64,000 nucleotides of DNA from UBA5486 sp036744795. Its GTDB lineage: Bacteria > Bacillota > UBA4882 > UBA10575. Positions 61,536 through 64,000 of the stretch are shown here, piece by piece (position 1 is the stretch's first letter; each line of letters starts with the position of its first letter). A program made the position numbers and the translations under genes. Where the stretch lies: assembly GCA_036744795.1 (NCBI GenBank), contig DAIOHK010000001.1, forward strand, positions 70,715 through 134,714. The letters run 5' to 3'. The notes beneath the pieces were generated by a model. It searched no databases, was not told the origin of the DNA, and saw only the letters and a program-made list of their open reading frames with translations.

Positions 61536-62615
61536 TTATTCCTCCCAGGCAAATCTGGTTGCGATCTCTGAAGTTAAAAGAATGGAGCTTTTTACTTTAA
61601 TATCTAGTTTATTAGCTCTAGCTAAACTAACCCAAGGTTCCCCTTTCTGTGTTGCCTTCATCGGTAAACTAGAGGGACTTTTTCCTTCTACTAAGATTGC
61701 TCTGGCAAGTCTACCTGCTGCCAAGCCCTGCTCAAAACCGGAAACTGAAACCACGCAAAGTGTACCATAAGTAACTCGATCTTTCCAAAAACTAAAATCA
61801 GGCAGTATACAGTTTTCGGCAGTCCACTCTAAGACCTCTTGGTAAGTTACATCTTCTCCATTTTCATCTTTAAATGAGAAAATACCTATTAAAGCAATCG
61901 CATCCACAGTTTTCTCATATTCCCTAATCTTTTTCTTGTACTCTTCGTAAGTAAGAATGGTATCCCAAATTGGAAAGGTTACTTCCGGTAGTTTCACCAG
62001 ATTATCCTTCATCCTCTCAACCACTGGTTCCCACATCGCATCTTCATCAAGAACTACAGCAATTTTTTTAACCGATGGTACAATTTCTAATAAAAGCCTG
62101 ACACTTTCAACAAAATGTTCAGTCTCTAAAACACCAGTTATATTCTTACTGCCAACAAAACCATAATCTTCGGGAGCAGCGTTTACAGCACTAAAAACAA
62201 AAGGAAGGTCAGAATTAATATAATGAGCAGTAACATACTTTTGTGCATCATCATCGCTAGCAAAAACCAAATCAGGTTTCCAGGTATCAATTAAACGCCG
62301 AGCATCCTGGCTAACTTTCTCTTTCCATCTTAGCGAACTCTTTTGTTTCGTATCCATTTGAAAAACTTTGTACTCTACATTCAAATCTTTTAAAGCTTCT
62401 TTAAATCCCTCAAACTGAGTATCTGTCCATTCCCAGGGAGAATGATAACTCATAATGTGAAGAATCTTCAGTTTTCGAGAATACTTTTCCTGAGATTCTT
62501 CAGTCATACTGCCACCAATTGACCTGTTAATTTTAAAGTTGCTTACTTTAAATATCAAAAGTATAAAGAGCACAAAGATACTAACGATAACGAGGAGACT
62601 GGTTTTTTGTTTCAA
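61536..62615 (-). CDS. Membrane-anchored ABC-type substrate-binding protein (sensor partner)
   Basis: The product has about 359 residues. A single N-terminal anchor helix (LLVIVSIFVLFILLIF) precedes a two-lobed periplasmic-binding-fold domain like PF04392. The first lobe begins KLKILHIMSYHSPWEWTD and has PDLVFASDDDAQKYV; the second has AIALIGIFSFKDENGEDVT. No ABC permease or ATPase is present, so it is likely a sensor rather than a transporter part. The TTG at 62615 follows AAGGTG; an in-frame start at 62660 has no site. First gene of the signalling operon. Confidence 0.8.
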   Translation of the reverse strand: MKQKTSLLVIVSIFVLFILLIFKVSNFKINRSIGGSMTEESQEKYSRKLKILHIMSYHSPWEWTDTQFEGFKEALKDLNVEYKVFQMDTKQKSSLRWKEKVSQDARRLIDTWKPDLVFASDDDAQKYVTAHYINSDLPFVFSAVNAAPEDYGFVGSKNITGVLETEHFVESVRLLLEIVPSVKKIAVVLDEDAMWEPVVERMKDNLVKLPEVTFPIWDTILTYEEYKKKIREYEKTVDAIALIGIFSFKDENGEDVTYQEVLEWTAENCILPDFSFWKDRVTYGTLCVVSVSGFEQGLAAGRLARAILVEGKSPSSLPMKATQKGEPWVSLARANKLDIKVKSSILLTSEIATRFAWEE

Positions 62616-62668
62616 CTTAGGTTCACACCTTACCAGTAATAATTTTATACTAATATTCAATCAAGTAA

Positions 62669-62757
62669 GAGAATTTCATAGATATTAAAATAGGAGAACG
62701 CGATTAGTCAAAACGATTGCCGCTAATCTTAAATCAACCCAATTATGCAATTCATTA
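62669..62757. repeat. GAATTGCATAATT-family repeat upstream of the signalling operon
   Basis: Left end GAGAATTTCATAGATATT, right end CCCAATTATGCAATTCATT. Both ends resemble the copy at 44634. It lies in the 5' leader of the four-gene operon. Confidence 0.55.
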
Positions 62758-62864
62758 AGTATTATCACTTTAAACATAATTATATAACAAAATATTATAA
62801 TATCAATTAATTTCTGATTCTTTTAGGCTTTTACTGGTAAATTATCTAATTTTAATATAGATAC

Positions 62865-62909
62865 TAAAAAAAAGGCTGTCCTTTATTAAAAGTACAGCCC
62901 TCTTTTTTA
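62865..62909 (-). terminator. Terminator after nagB
   Basis: The stem GGCTGT / ACAGCC (62874-62879 and 62894-62899) is followed on the minus strand by a T run, about 140 bases past the nagB stop. A T run on the other side too makes it bidirectional. Confidence 0.7.
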
Positions 62910-63052
62910 ATTGAAATTGATATAAAACATAAGTAAGGTCCTTGAATTCGACTTGTGCTTTCTAAAGCAGACGGACAAGTATGCAGAGAATAAACATAGA
63001 TGCCATCTATAGCTTGGTCACTGTTTTAAAAAATATTTTTTGAATAATCGGC

Positions 63053-63778
63053 TCAAATTAGACTTGCTGCATCTTCATCAATGATTAAAGTTACATCCGG
63101 GTGTGTCTGCAATAATGAAGATGGACATTTTGTAGTGATATAACCACTAACCGTCTTTTTAATTGCTGAAGCCTTTTTCTTACCATTGGCTAAAAGTAAA
63201 ATCCGACGGGCTTTTAAAATGCTTCCTATACCCATAGTAATAGCTTGCCTGGGAACTTCGTCTTTAGAATCAAAAAACCTGCTATTGACATTAATAGTCT
63301 CTTGGGTTAAGTTTATTAGCCGGGTCTGTACTTGTAAACTCTCTCCTGGTTCATTAAACCCAATATGGCCATTCTCTCCGATCCCTAATACTTGTAAATC
63401 AATCCCACCAGCTTTCTTAATAGCAGTTTCATATTCTTTACATTCTCTTTCCACATTTTGCGATAGGCCTTTCGGTAGGTAAATATTCTCAGAATTGATA
63501 TTTATATGATTAAAAAAGTTATTATACATAAAGAAATAATAACTTTGGGGATTATCCGGTGGTAATTGATAATATTCGTCCAAATTAAAAGTTCTTACTT
63601 CGGAAAAATCTAGTTCTTTTCTTTTATACATCTCTATTAATTCCCGGTACATTCCTAATGGTGTGCTACCAGTTGCCAAACCCAAGACGCTATTTGGCTT
63701 TAAAAGAACCTGGCTAGCCACAATTAAGGCTGCTTTTTTGCTCATGTTTTCGTAATTTTTCTCGATTATAATACGCAT
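63053..63778 (-). CDS. nagB: Glucosamine-6-phosphate deaminase NagB
   Basis: The product has 241 residues. NagB marks are LGLATGSTPLGMYREL, TFNLDEYYQLPPDNPQSY and LGIGENGHIGFNEPGE, which hold the catalytic Asp, His and Glu. It turns glucosamine-6-phosphate into fructose-6-phosphate and ammonia, feeding amino sugars from chitin or wall recycling into glycolysis. GAAGGAGGG precedes the ATG. Transcribed alone; no nagA beside it in the window. Confidence 0.96.
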   Translation of the reverse strand: MRIIIEKNYENMSKKAALIVASQVLLKPNSVLGLATGSTPLGMYRELIEMYKRKELDFSEVRTFNLDEYYQLPPDNPQSYYFFMYNNFFNHININSENIYLPKGLSQNVERECKEYETAIKKAGGIDLQVLGIGENGHIGFNEPGESLQVQTRLINLTQETINVNSRFFDSKDEVPRQAITMGIGSILKARRILLLANGKKKASAIKKTVSGYITTKCPSSLLQTHPDVTLIIDEDAASLI

Positions 63779-63874
63779 TTGGAGCCCTCCTTCAGTTTAG
63801 TTAAATTAAGCCTGGAAGGTATGTTTCTATAATTTTCTGTTAATTCCTCCATATTATTAGCCTATCACAAAACT

Positions 63875-63907
63875 AGATTTTTAACACATCCACAAAACTA
63901 AAAATCT
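63875..63907 (-). terminator. Hairpin after the right-edge partial gene
   Basis: AGATTTTTA and TAAAAATCT are exact inverse complements 15 bases apart, directly after the stop codon at 63915. The T tract is inside the stem, so this is a weak terminator candidate. Confidence 0.45.
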
Positions 63908-63914
63908 TTAAAAG

Positions 63915-63998
63915 CTAAAATAAGACTATCTGTCCATTATTATCTAAACGAGCATTTATATTCCTCATTTCTTTGTTTAGCTTAACTAACCTACCCCC
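63915..63998 (-). CDS. C-terminal end of a gene running in from the right edge (possible)
   Basis: An open frame enters from the right edge and ends at a TAG at 63915. The 27 visible residues end with KEMRNINARLDNNGQIVLF, which reads like a protein C-terminus, and a hairpin follows. Too little is seen to name it. Confidence 0.4.
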   Translation of the reverse strand, partial: GGRLVKLNKEMRNINARLDNNGQIVLF

Positions 63999-64000
63999 AA

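Noticed and set aside
1..64000. CRISPR arrays, tRNA, rRNA and prophage modules
   Set aside because: No regularly spaced direct repeats, no cloverleaf or rRNA core sequences and no phage structural genes were recognised on either strand.
1..64000. T-box or known riboswitch leaders
   Set aside because: The leaders were scanned for the T-box GGTGG-ACCGCG type motif and for common purine, SAM and TPP cores; none was convincing.

Overview
The window looks like chromosome from an endospore-forming, anaerobic, low-GC member of the Firmicutes (Bacillota). Sporulation markers are a complete cotJA-cotJB-cotJC set, an alpha/beta-type SASP and a cluster of large proteins built from SPOCS (DUF3794-like) repeats. 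The gene run miaB-mutS-mutL-miaA-hfq-aluminium-resistance/PLP-lyase is typical of Firmicutes. An OmpH/Skp-like periplasmic protein and a serine-palmitoyltransferase-like enzyme are unusual for a monoderm and raise the possibility of a diderm or otherwise unusual envelope (Limnochordia-, Hydrogenispora- or Halanaerobiales-like lineages would fit; this is inference). Almost all genes are on the minus strand. Many start codons are TTG behind strong Shine-Dalgarno sequences. There is no rRNA, tRNA, CRISPR array, prophage or intact insertion sequence.

Layout. 1-7.6 kb: a glycosyltransferase translationally coupled to a divergent SPOCS-like protein, then two tandem-SPOCS proteins with three and four repeats. 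7.8-10.2 kb: two unknown small proteins, an MgtC/SapB membrane protein and a membrane zinc-ribbon protein. 10.2-18.9 kb: RNA modification, mismatch repair and Hfq, with a long foldback element between mutS and mutL. 19.1-20.6 kb: SASP and cotJABC. 21.2-22.5 kb: CcdA plus a TlpA/ResA thioredoxin. 23.1-30.1 kb: a twin P-loop ATPase, an MFS transporter, the SPT-like enzyme facing an SDR, OmpH, a small LysM protein and PhoU. 30.4-34.2 kb: a PEGA/clostripain lipoprotein, DegV and a small membrane protein.

34.3-43.5 kb is a catabolic region: KDPG aldolase, a VOC protein, KDG kinase, a fumarate-reductase-like flavoprotein, a zinc alcohol dehydrogenase and an 843-residue PreA-PreT fusion, with a divergent AraC regulator. 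It probably feeds a sugar acid into the lower Entner-Doudoroff route; the first substrate is unknown. 43.6-46.7 kb: DeoD, a Cof-type HAD phosphatase and a ferredoxin-fused aldo/keto reductase. 46.8-51.6 kb: CheW, CheA and an MCP. 52.3-56.9 kb: an EamA transporter, a CPA2-type antiporter with a small PII-like protein, a HIRAN protein and a glycosyltransferase. 57.1-62.6 kb: a tight four-gene signalling operon (substrate-binding protein, histidine kinase, single-domain response regulator, REC-PAS-GGDEF-EAL). 63.1-63.8 kb: nagB. Partial genes appear to run off both ends.

The most striking non-genic feature is a family of at least thirteen intergenic repeats with ends like GAGGGAATTGCATAATTACC, often in inverted pairs and sometimes with an internal TTTAACCACAAT motif. 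Other repeats are a second foldback family (three loci), a TCACTTCGTGATGTTAAGG family (two loci), a tandem pair of hairpins after the SPT-like gene, and a 60-bp relic of phoU. The best candidates for undescribed biology are the tandem-SPOCS locus, the SPT-like/SDR pair beside OmpH, the PreA-PreT sugar-acid region and the GAATTGCATAATT repeat family.
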